NCBI GenBank assembly: GCA_028279215.1
Contig: JANQOF010000043.1
Span: 1 to 48,890, forward strand
Direction of reading: 5' to 3'
Length of the DNA stretch: 48,890 bases
Source of the DNA: Pirellulales bacterium
Lineage (GTDB): Bacteria > Planctomycetota > Planctomycetia > Pirellulales > Lacipirellulaceae
Part shown: positions 37,283 to 44,778 of the stretch, in pieces
Layout of the letters: the number at the start of each line of letters is the position of its first letter
Position numbering within the stretch: position 1 is the stretch's first letter
Program-made: the position numbers and the translations under genes
The notes under the pieces: generated by a model
Databases searched by the model: none
Told to the model about the DNA's origin: nothing
Seen by the model: only the letters and a program-made list of their open reading frames with translations

Positions 37283-37293
37283 TTCTCTTATTT
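37254..37293 (+). terminator. strong intrinsic terminator
   Basis: A perfect 10-bp stem GGCTCCCGTG/CACGGGAGCC closes a 9-base loop, followed by TTCTCTTATTT. It ends transcription coming from the left (small PEP-CTERM-like gene or the hairpin series) before the Ni-SOD gene. Confidence 0.65.
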
Positions 37294-37465
37294 GACGCTC
37301 CTCGTCGCCGGTTTGCGTAGCAGCGCGGATCTTACAGAACGCGATCCAAGAACCAATCGGAATGGAGGTACCGCATCGGCAAGGGGCCGCAGTACAATTG
37401 GGAGACGTGGACTATCAGTGGCTTTGCCACCGTCGCCGACTCGAACTCACAAAGGAGATGCTACC

Positions 37466-38023
37466 GTGAGACGCTATTTGACGCTCGCCGCTGCTGCATG
37501 TTTCATCCTGTCTCTTGCTGGTCAAGCACGAGCTCACTGTCAGGTCCCGTGCGGCATCTACGATGATCAGCGGCGATTTGAAGAACTATTGGAGGACACC
37601 GAAACCATCGCCAAGGCGATTGGTCAGATCGATGAATTGGCCGGCACGCATAATCCGACAGGCCACAACCAACTCGCGCGTTGGGTGAGTACGAAAGAAG
37701 ACCACGCTACGAACATTCAGCTCGTCATTGGACAGTATTTCTTGGCCCAACGTATCAAGCCAGATGCAGCAAACTATGTGGATCAACTCAAAGCCGCTCA
37801 TAGCGTGATCGTAGCCGCCATGAAGTGTAAGCAGGCAGCCGATCCGGCAACCGCAAACACGTTGAAGTCAGCCGTACTCAACCTATATCGCGCTTACGAA
37901 GGCAAGGAACCGCAGATTGGCGATCACTCGCCCGGTTCAGGGATTCAACAGGTGTCTCGATCTGCGGCCAACGATGCAGCTCATTACACCAGAGAGAACC
38001 ACCACCAAGGCGACGCGGAGTGA
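37466..38023 (+). CDS. sodN: exported nickel superoxide dismutase
   Basis: The Ni-SOD disproportionates superoxide at a nickel bound by the N-terminal hook HCxxPCGxY. The start is a GTG at 37466 with AAGGAG just upstream; the longer frame to 37292 is rejected. Residues 1-23 form a signal peptide ending in QARA, and cleavage after Ala23 would leave His24 as the first residue followed by CQVPCGIYDDQRRF. This yields the metal hook (His1, Cys2, Cys6 of the mature protein) with no dedicated peptidase. Family helices follow: VSTKEDHATNIQLVIGQYFLA and VDQLKAAHSVIVAAMKCKQ. The usual mature length is about 117; this has about 45 extra C-terminal residues. The usual maturation gene sodX is not adjacent. 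Confidence 0.85.
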   Translation: MRRYLTLAAAACFILSLAGQARAHCQVPCGIYDDQRRFEELLEDTETIAKAIGQIDELAGTHNPTGHNQLARWVSTKEDHATNIQLVIGQYFLAQRIKPDAANYVDQLKAAHSVIVAAMKCKQAADPATANTLKSAVLNLYRAYEGKEPQIGDHSPGSGIQQVSRSAANDAAHYTRENHHQGDAE

Positions 38024-38048
38024 AGTGGACATAGGCCGCTGCTCCGCG

Positions 38049-38879
38049 CTACTGCGGAACAACAAAGCTAGCAGGCATGCTAGGCGGAGCATCTCCGACT
38101 TGGTTCAGCGCAGCTTGGCGAGTACGTTGAGGTGCTGCGTGTACCGGAATTCTCGACACGGTGTGCACTGAATGCGCTGCGATGGCAGTCGCCGGTAGGA
38201 CGATCTGTGTCGTCCGACGGGCGGGAGCGGCGCTGCCCGTGTTGGGTTGCATGGCAAACGGAAATGCGGGAGGAGCGTCGTCGCCTAGTGAGGGGCCGGT
38301 AGGGCCACGCTGCTGATTGTTCGGAAACAGATCGGCCGGCGGCTGTGGCGTTTCCGTAGGTGCTGGCGGCGGCTGACTGAAGGGGAGGTCAGATTCGCCC
38401 CCATTGTCGGGTTCGGTGGGCTCGTCAAACAGCCCGCTTCCCGGCGGACGATCCATGAAACCAGGCCGGGGTGGCCGAAATCGATCGGGCTCCGCGTTGT
38501 CGTCGTCTTCGCGTTCGGGGAGCTCTGGGAGTTCAAAATCGCGATCGGCAGAAGCCTCTTCGTCTCTGGATTCAGCTTCAAGCGCCTCGACCTTGGGTGG
38601 AGCCAACTTGTCCTCGACCGTTGGGTTAGGCGGACTGATCGGTTTGATTTGGGGTTTGCCTATCGTAGGTTCTGCACCCGATCTCGCGTCATCGAGAGTC
38701 GTTCCGGGCCATAATCGCCATTGTGTGCGGGTATAACCCCAGGTTGCGCGGGCGGGGACGCAGGCTCCATCGGCGGCGCAAGGGCATGGCGTTGGCTGCC
38801 CGATTGGGCCGGCCAGCAGGCTAGCGGTGGCAATCCATGGCACCATGGCGCCCAGCAAACGACCTGTGCGGAGAATCAT
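38049..38879 (-). CDS. exported Pro-rich protein with WGYxxTxWRxWPG motif
   Basis: A 276-residue protein with a signal segment (LLGAMVPWIATASLLAG, residues about 8-24) followed by CPCAADGACVPARATWGYTR and TQWRLWPG (about residues 50-57), a motif I recognise in planctomycete exported proteins. From about residue 65 on it is low complexity: Pro, Asp, Glu, Arg and Gln-rich, with no other domain. It lies just before the Wza-like gene on the same strand, 72 bases downstream of it, so may be cotranscribed. The function is unknown; cell-surface or envelope location is likely. Confidence 0.65.
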   Translation of the reverse strand: MILRTGRLLGAMVPWIATASLLAGPIGQPTPCPCAADGACVPARATWGYTRTQWRLWPGTTLDDARSGAEPTIGKPQIKPISPPNPTVEDKLAPPKVEALEAESRDEEASADRDFELPELPEREDDDNAEPDRFRPPRPGFMDRPPGSGLFDEPTEPDNGGESDLPFSQPPPAPTETPQPPADLFPNNQQRGPTGPSLGDDAPPAFPFAMQPNTGSAAPARRTTQIVLPATAIAAHSVHTVSRIPVHAAPQRTRQAALNQVGDAPPSMPASFVVPQ

Positions 38880-38951
38880 CGTTTCGGTTCCTTTGGGTCA
38901 TCGTTTCGCGTCATGCGACGCAAGTTTGCAGACGAGTCAGCGCCGCGATTG

Positions 38952-40016
38952 CTAGTTCAATTGTCCTAAGCCAAACCGCACGATGCGGTTGAGTGTTGCG
39001 GTGCCGAGCGAGACGAAGCCAAGGATCCGCTCCGCCGGCTGGGTGAACCGCGACAGAGTCCCGTCGAGTTTCCGCATCGGATCTTCGGCAATAAACAGTC
39101 GGTCGCCGGGCAGTAGCTGATAATTGGTCGAAGTCACCGCTCCGCGAGTAATATCTTCGTAGTTGACGTGGAGAATCTGTTCACAGCCCGTGCCGGCCGG
39201 CGCAGGGCGAGCGATCCAAATCTTGGTGCTCGAGAGTTGGCTCAAGCCGCCAATCGCAGCGATGGCGTCGAGCACGGTGTCGTTGCCGGTGATCGGCGCC
39301 GTGACGATATTGTCGCCAAACCCGGCACCCTGAGTGATGATGTAGTACTTCTTGCTGTTGTACGAGAAAACATCGACGATGACTTCGGGGTCTACCAAGA
39401 ACTCCTCAAGTTTGCTCTCAATGCGAGTCTTGGCTTCGTCGAGCGTCAAGCCCGTCACATAAACCGAGCCGTAGGTTCCCAGGTTCACCCGTCCATCCGG
39501 GCCAACCAAGTGTTCGCCCACAATCTGCTGGGCACCAGCAGACACAGCCAGTGAGACCGAGACCTCCACATCGGGATAGATCTGGGCCAAATGACGCCGA
39601 ATCGCCTCTTGAGCGTCATCGATCGTCATATTGGCAACTTCAACGCGGCCGTAACTCGGTCCGAGGTCGATTTTTCCTTCTGGGTCGACGAAAAAGGCAT
39701 CCGCAATCGGTGCTCGCACGTCGTCCACCCCCACAGCTCGGACCAGCAGTCCATCGAACGGTTCCACTACGTGCGGCGGCTTGGGGACGATCTTCACTGC
39801 GTTTATCAGTAGTATGTCGGGTGGTTCGATCACGTAGGGAGGCAGAGAGACCATTTCCTTTTCCCGACCCGCGGGGTGCGTGGCGAACCCAGCGTCGGGA
39901 TTGACGGGTATTGGGCCTCGGGGAGCCATGAAGGCCGTGCATCCGGAGGTGCACAGCACCAACATGGCGGCAATTGTCGTCAGCGAGCGGCCGGTAGGGT
40001 TAGATTTGAGCTTCAT
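38952..40016 (-). CDS. Wza-like polysaccharide export lipoprotein
   Basis: This protein is likely an outer-membrane secretin-like channel for polysaccharide. The start is the ATG at 40016; the frame is open to 40298, but the first 94 codons look non-coding. The 354-residue product has a lipobox signal ending MLVLCTSGC (about residue 27). Two export-type domains follow: PPYVIEPPDILLINAV (about 60-75), DPEGKIDLGPSYGRVEVANM (about 115) and the SLBB-like stretches GPDGRVNLGTYGSVYVTGL and DEAKTRIESKLEEFL (about 175-215). The C-terminus has NYQLLPGDRLFIAEDP. The exosortase and the Wzc-like protein lie close by, fitting an exopolysaccharide locus. It diverges from the exosortase gene across a 774-base gap. 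Confidence 0.85.
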   Translation of the reverse strand: MKLKSNPTGRSLTTIAAMLVLCTSGCTAFMAPRGPIPVNPDAGFATHPAGREKEMVSLPPYVIEPPDILLINAVKIVPKPPHVVEPFDGLLVRAVGVDDVRAPIADAFFVDPEGKIDLGPSYGRVEVANMTIDDAQEAIRRHLAQIYPDVEVSVSLAVSAGAQQIVGEHLVGPDGRVNLGTYGSVYVTGLTLDEAKTRIESKLEEFLVDPEVIVDVFSYNSKKYYIITQGAGFGDNIVTAPITGNDTVLDAIAAIGGLSQLSSTKIWIARPAPAGTGCEQILHVNYEDITRGAVTSTNYQLLPGDRLFIAEDPMRKLDGTLSRFTQPAERILGFVSLGTATLNRIVRFGLGQLN

Positions 40017-40352
40017 GGCCCCGTTTGCCTGTTGGTTCAAGACACACGTGAGTTCACGCATCTGCTGCATCGTTGCACCCGCCCGAGGCGCAAGCCATCC
40101 GGCTCGACCCGGGCGATCGGCACATTCGTAATAATCGGTAAAGTCACCGGTCAACTTTGCTTGCAATTGGAAATTCCGCTCAATGCCGTTGTAGGCTGCA
40201 TGGTTCTTACCCGGCCGAGCCAGCGGGATTCTGAGAGTTTCTGCCGTTCTTTTTGCCCGTTCCCAGAACCTTCTCCGCACCGCGTGCGTACAAACCACCG
40301 AATGACCAGTGTGCCTTGCAGGCTAGGCCTAAGTGCTTGCATCACCTGCATA

Positions 40353-40376
40353 ATCCGTAGCCGATCGACTACGGAT
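40353..40376. promoter_or_regulatory. palindrome, possible operator
   Basis: ATCCGTAG (40353-40360) pairs with CTACGGAT (40369-40376), the 8-base loop being CCGATCGA, which is itself near palindromic. It lies between divergent genes of the polysaccharide locus, a fitting place for a regulator site. No T run follows, so it is not a terminator. Confidence 0.4.
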
Positions 40377-40500
40377 AGGCCTTGTAATGCCCAGGGCTTT
40401 CTCGTCGAACGAGGCGAGGTGATTCGCAGTGCCAGCAGATCAACTGCAGCCCAAACCAACTAGCGAGACATTGGCTGCGGTTACGGTTTTTCCGGCAATT

Positions 40501-40529
40501 TGACAGATTGTAGAACCCCGCTTATCTTC
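40501..40529 (+). promoter_or_regulatory. promoter of the exosortase locus
   Basis: TTGACA (40501-40506, perfect -35) and TATCTT (40524-40529) are 17 bases apart. Transcription would start near 40536, leaving about 255 bases before the exosortase ATG; a small open frame fits into that leader. Confidence 0.55.
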
Positions 40530-40566
40530 GATTTCATGGTCGCCCGGCCTCTCAGACTTACTGTGT

Positions 40567-40794
40567 TTGCGGGGCCCAAGCGACGGCTTTCTCGGCGACG
40601 TGGCCCCCGAACGGTGCGTCAGCATCGGAAATCGGGTGCCTGGGGATGGATCTACCTTCGCAATCTTGCAAGCTGTTGGTGCGATCGACGATTGTACTCT
40701 TGTAGAGGTCTCCGGCGGAATCAGCCGCCACGGAAAAACTGTCAACAATCTGCATGCACTTGAATCACGTCAATCACAGGCATTCCCAGTATGA
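40567..40794 (+). CDS. small ORF coupled to the exosortase gene (uncertain)
   Basis: A 75-residue frame starting at TTG (40567) whose stop TGA overlaps the exosortase ATG as ATGA, the usual sign of translational coupling. It lies in the leader made by the promoter at 40501. The sequence has no recognised domain (VSIGNRVPGDGSTFAILQAV in the middle is the most protein-like part). No ribosome site is convincing and no homologue is known to me, so it may be a regulatory leader frame or chance. Confidence 0.25.
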   Translation: MRGPSDGFLGDVAPERCVSIGNRVPGDGSTFAILQAVGAIDDCTLVEVSGGISRHGKTVNNLHALESRQSQAFPV

Positions 40795-41939
40795 GCACGC
40801 CCACTGTTAGTCGTCCCGTTGGCCTTGGCCCAGCACGTTCGGCCGACCCTTCCCTGGAAATGGGTCCCGATGAGCAACGCACCACCATGATTACCATGGT
40901 TGCGTCGATTTCAGTGCTGATTGCCGTGTACTGGAATATGTTCGCGCTAACGAAGGATTTTTGGAACGAGGATACGTATTCGCATGGCTGGATCATTCCG
41001 TTCATTGCCATCTTTCTGCTTTGGAGTCAGCGGAATCCACTAGGTGGTCCAATCGATCGCGATCAGGAAAACAAAAACTTGATGCAGGTTGGCATCCCGC
41101 TAGCGATTGCTGTGGGGTGTTATTTTCTGGGCTTCTACGGTCTTGGCTGGTTGGCGTATGCCGTGGCCGTGGTCGTGGCGTTGGCGGTTGTGTTCCGATT
41201 TCACGAGTTCGAACCCATTGAGATGTACGAACGATGGCTTGGAGTCGGCTTAATTGTTGCTGCGCTGCTCATTCGGATCGTGGGAGCGCTTCGAGATACC
41301 ATGCCCATCGACCGCTATAGTTTCATCATTGCCTTATACGGCGTGTTCATGCTGGCTGGTGGTTTTGCGGTGGTTCGCCGAATGTGGGCGTCCATTGCCT
41401 TTTTCATCTTCATGTTTCCACTACCATCGGTGGTCGAGAACCACTTCCTAGCATTCCTGCAAAAAGGTGCTGCAGTGGCAAGCACTACCGTGCTGCAGAT
41501 TCTGGGAGTGGTGGCATATCGAAAGGGCTATCAGATCAACGTCGAGGGCTTAGACGACCAGTTGGAAGTTGCCCAGGCGTGCAGTGGTCTACGCATGCTG
41601 ACGATCTTCACCGCTATGACGATCGCCTTGGTGCTGCTTGTCGAACGACCCTGGTGGGACAAGTTGATTCTATTGCTCAGTGCTATTCCTATTGCCTTGG
41701 CCACCAATGTGATACGCATCACTGCAACTGCTCTGCTTTACAAAATGGTTGAAGGAACTTCCATGGAGGAGACGCTGCATGAGATCATTCACGATTATGC
41801 GGGCTATGCGATGATCTTCATTGCGGGCGGAATCATGTGGTTGGAGTATAAGATTCTCACGTGGCTCTTCGTTGAAGAAGGGGATGAGGGAATGCAAGCG
41901 GCCGGCATCATGAGAGGGGTCCCCATAGCTGGCAAATAG
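40791..41939 (+). CDS. exosortase
   Basis: Exosortases are membrane transpeptidase-like enzymes that process and sort proteins with PEP-CTERM signals. The 382-residue protein has about eight membrane helices. The predicted active site is visible: Cys264 in QACSGLRM, Arg309 in NVIRITATALL and His334 in IIHDYAGYAM. The C-terminal tail after the last helix (LFVEEGDEGMQAAG) is probably cytoplasmic. It is downstream of a good promoter and upstream of the Wzc-like gene, with a Wza-like gene divergent; this fits the known coupling of exosortases with extracellular polysaccharide. Likely substrates in the window are the proteins at 20281, 21603, 26372, 27370 and 36769. Confidence 0.92.
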   Translation: MSTPTVSRPVGLGPARSADPSLEMGPDEQRTTMITMVASISVLIAVYWNMFALTKDFWNEDTYSHGWIIPFIAIFLLWSQRNPLGGPIDRDQENKNLMQVGIPLAIAVGCYFLGFYGLGWLAYAVAVVVALAVVFRFHEFEPIEMYERWLGVGLIVAALLIRIVGALRDTMPIDRYSFIIALYGVFMLAGGFAVVRRMWASIAFFIFMFPLPSVVENHFLAFLQKGAAVASTTVLQILGVVAYRKGYQINVEGLDDQLEVAQACSGLRMLTIFTAMTIALVLLVERPWWDKLILLLSAIPIALATNVIRITATALLYKMVEGTSMEETLHEIIHDYAGYAMIFIAGGIMWLEYKILTWLFVEEGDEGMQAAGIMRGVPIAGK

Positions 41940-42187
41940 TGGATGAGCATTGCCGCGTGGTGCCGAAACACCACCTACGTTGCATTGCGACAACAATCCG
42001 AAGTTGGGCCCCTCACCCATGAGAGCGTAGTTACGAGTGAAACCAGGGTTTCTCGGTATTGTTTGGTAGCGCGGCACATTTGGGCCCCGCAATTGCGTAG
42101 GCATCCTAAGACCGCTGCTCATCCAAATCGTTCATCGACGCAATCCCGTGAATTGGCAGCCATTACCCCCGAGGAGAGATTTACCCA
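41940..42187. other. intergenic region upstream of the Wzc-like gene
   Basis: A 248-base gap with GTGGTG/CACCAC (41957-41974), a 6-bp stem with a 6-base loop, and two TTGGGCCCC copies (near 42004 and 42078). A 98-codon open frame here reads like chance sequence. GGAGA about 9 bases before the ATG at 42188 is the ribosome site of the Wzc-like gene. Confidence 0.4.
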
Positions 42188-44602
42188 ATGGCTAATCAGC
42201 AACATCCGTCGTCCACTCCTGATGGCAATCAGCCCTTAGTGCCGTCGGCCGCTTACGGCGAAGAGCCTCATGACGGCCAGGCCCTGACGGTCGCTCAACC
42301 TTACGCCAGCCCGACGTTCTCTCGTACTCCGCAAGTAGTAAACGGGGGGATGGACGCATCGTGGTTCATCAACTCGCTTCGGCGGCGGTGGATGCTCGCG
42401 ACCTTCATGGGGTTGTTGCTGGCTGCCACGGTTGGGGGAGCACTGTACTGGCTGTTCCCGGAATCGAGTTCCGCGACGGCGCGCTTCTTGGTCCAAGCGC
42501 AGCAAGAGACCCTGATTTACGGCGGTTTGGAATCCGGTGCGTCTGCGAAAGACTTCGACATTTTTAAGGCAACACAGGTTGCCCAAATCAAAGGCAACAA
42601 CGTTCTTCAGGCGGCCTTGGATAACCCCGACATGCAATCGGTTCGCGTGCTGAAGGAGCAGGATAATCCAGTCATGTGGCTGCAGGAGAATATCAACGTT
42701 CAGTTTGAAGGAGAAAGTGAGTTACTGCGGGTCTCCCTGACCCTCGATCAGCGCTACGCATCGGATCTAGAGACAATTGTGAATTCTGTGTGCACTGCGT
42801 ACAAGGACGAGGTTGTTGAAGCAGAGATCTTTGAACGCAAAGTGATCCGCGATTCACTCCTGGACAACCTCAACGATCTCAAGAACGATATTTACGAAAA
42901 GTGGGAAACCTATCGGCGTATGGCCGCCGAGCTTGAAGTAGCCGAGGGGCAGTTCGACCCCGGAGTTCGGTTGCTGTTCGACGAGATCGGCGAGAAGATG
43001 CGAAAGAAGGCAGAACTCGAAGGCCAAATGATCCAAATCCAACAGGAGTGGGCTCGCTGGCAGTCCTTCAAAGACAATCCCGATCTGAAAGAACAGCAAA
43101 TCGATGCCCAGGTGTCACAAGATCCAGACCTTCAGTACATGGAGCAAGAGATGCTCGGGCTGAATGCCCAGATGCGCGATGCCCAGAAGAGAGCTGGCGG
43201 GCGGACGACGCGAGAGATGCGGCGTCTTCAAAAAGACATCAATATGCACCAACAGCAGATCAATACGCAGCGTGCGCAGGTTCGCCAGCAAATCGAACAG
43301 CAGATCGCCAACGCTCCCGATATAGAGCGGGCAATATACACTCAGGAATTCCAACGTCAAATGCAGAATGCCATGAGACAGTTGGATCGAATTGTAAATG
43401 GTCGCGACATCGAGAAAGCCGATGGCACGACCGAGCGTGAGCGTGGCCTCGACGAACTTCGCGAAGAGCTCTTGGCCAAAGCGAAAGGGTCGACCGAATT
43501 GATGGTTCGTCAGGCAGAGATCGACCAACTCGAAGAGGTGGCCAGCGACCTTGCCCGACGCGTCGAGTCGTGGAACATCGAATTACAGGCAAAGCCACGC
43601 ATTCAGCAGGTCGAGAAGGCCTATATATCGCCCGGCATCAACCGAATGCAGCGCTACGCGATCAGCGGAGTCGGTGCCGTATTGACGTTGATGGTTACTT
43701 GTCTGGCGATTGGCTACATGGAGTTCCTCCGACGTCGCCTAAACGGTCCTGCACAACTTGATGAAGGCCTGGGCATCCGGGTTGTTGGCACCTTGCCTGC
43801 CCTCAACGCTAAGCGGATGATGAATCCCAAGCACCCGCTTGTGGCTCAGCTTACCGAGTCGATCGACAGCGTACGCACGGCGTTGATGCACGATTCGACT
43901 TCGAAGCCGCGTCAGGTGGTGCTCGTGACCAGTCCGTCGGCCATGGAGGGGCGAACCACGGTTGCCAGCCAGCTTGCCGCCAGTCTCGCTCGCGCCGGGC
44001 GCCGGACTTTGCTGATCGATGGCGACTTGCGACGACCGGCGTTGCATACGCTGTTCGACGTACCGCTGGAAGATGGGCTGTGCGAAGTCCTGCGGGCCGA
44101 AGCCGAAGTGACGGATGTGGTGCGCCCCACCCACGCCGAAGGCTTGTGGCTTATGACCGCCGGATATTGCGATGCCGATGCGGTGCACGCAATGGCCACC
44201 GACCAAATTCAACCAATCTTCGACAAGCTGCGAGCGGACTACGACTTTGTGATCATCGATGGTGCTCCTGTCTTGGGCTTGAGCGACTCGTTGATGATGG
44301 GCCAGCACTGCGACGGCGCACTGATCAGCGTGCTGCGTGACCACACTTCGGTGCCCAGTATCTACTATGCCAGCGAGTTGCTCCGGGATGTTGGAGTTAG
44401 GCTAGTTGGCTCAGTGGTCAACGGTGTTTCGGCCAAGGCCGACCGCCGCGTGACGCACTTGCAGGTTGCCTCGCCAAAGGCTGCTCGTAAACAGTTGGAG
44501 TCGCAATCCGAAGAAGTAGCCGTCGCCACCGAGTCGATGAGCGGCGACGACCTGGATGATCTGGACGATCTCGACTTCTCCGACTTGCCAAGCGATAAGT
44601 AG
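42188..44602 (+). CDS. Wzc-like polysaccharide chain-length / BY-kinase protein
   Basis: An 804-residue inner-membrane protein of the Wzc/GumC type that controls polysaccharide polymerisation and export. A Wzz-like segment with a first membrane helix (WMLATFMGLLLAATVGGALYW, about residues 68-87), a long coiled coil (about 220-450) rich in Gln/Glu/Arg and a second helix (ISGVGAVLTLMVTCLAIGY, about 495-515) precede a P-loop domain at about residues 580-750. Walker A is SAMEGRTTVA, with Arg where other members have Lys and Met in place of the preceding Gly. Walker A-prime LLIDGDLRRP and Walker B FVIIDGAPVL are intact. The C-tail is a run of Asp/Leu (DDLDDLDDLDFSDLPSDK) without the tyrosine cluster. 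It may lack normal kinase activity. Confidence 0.9.
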   Translation: MANQQHPSSTPDGNQPLVPSAAYGEEPHDGQALTVAQPYASPTFSRTPQVVNGGMDASWFINSLRRRWMLATFMGLLLAATVGGALYWLFPESSSATARFLVQAQQETLIYGGLESGASAKDFDIFKATQVAQIKGNNVLQAALDNPDMQSVRVLKEQDNPVMWLQENINVQFEGESELLRVSLTLDQRYASDLETIVNSVCTAYKDEVVEAEIFERKVIRDSLLDNLNDLKNDIYEKWETYRRMAAELEVAEGQFDPGVRLLFDEIGEKMRKKAELEGQMIQIQQEWARWQSFKDNPDLKEQQIDAQVSQDPDLQYMEQEMLGLNAQMRDAQKRAGGRTTREMRRLQKDINMHQQQINTQRAQVRQQIEQQIANAPDIERAIYTQEFQRQMQNAMRQLDRIVNGRDIEKADGTTERERGLDELREELLAKAKGSTELMVRQAEIDQLEEVASDLARRVESWNIELQAKPRIQQVEKAYISPGINRMQRYAISGVGAVLTLMVTCLAIGYMEFLRRRLNGPAQLDEGLGIRVVGTLPALNAKRMMNPKHPLVAQLTESIDSVRTALMHDSTSKPRQVVLVTSPSAMEGRTTVASQLAASLARAGRRTLLIDGDLRRPALHTLFDVPLEDGLCEVLRAEAEVTDVVRPTHAEGLWLMTAGYCDADAVHAMATDQIQPIFDKLRADYDFVIIDGAPVLGLSDSLMMGQHCDGALISVLRDHTSVPSIYYASELLRDVGVRLVGSVVNGVSAKADRRVTHLQVASPKAARKQLESQSEEVAVATESMSGDDLDDLDDLDFSDLPSDK

Positions 44603-44634
44603 TCGCTTCTCACTTTCACATCATGCTCTCCTCA

Positions 44635-44682
44635 GCGGGGTCTCAAACCGGCGGCACAGCCCGGCGCGAGACCTCGCTTTTT
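44635..44682 (+). terminator. intrinsic terminator of the polysaccharide locus
   Basis: GCGGGGTCTC (44635-44644) pairs with GAGACCTCGC (44668-44677), one position being a G-T pair, followed by TTTTT (44678-44682). It lies 32 bases past the Wzc-like stop. Confidence 0.75.
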
Positions 44683-44778
44683 CGTGGGTGGTTACTTCGG
44701 TGCCAGGTCGGGTAGAATGCGGCAGTTGCGCGCCCGCGGATCAACCCGCAAACTACTTCGCACCTCAGGGCTTTGGCG

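Larger units (their letters stand above)
40017..40566. other. gene-free region between the divergent Wza and exosortase genes
   Basis: Holds the leader of the Wza-like gene, an 8-bp palindromic hairpin (40353-40376) and the promoter at 40501-40529. The open frame reaching 40298 on the minus strand is the unsupported 5' extension of the Wza-like gene. No RNA gene is seen. Confidence 0.5.

Noticed and set aside
41943-42239. 98-codon frame between the exosortase and Wzc-like genes, considered as an EpsI-like remnant
   Set aside because: No EpsI motif, no ribosome site, unusual composition, and it overlaps the start of the Wzc-like gene.
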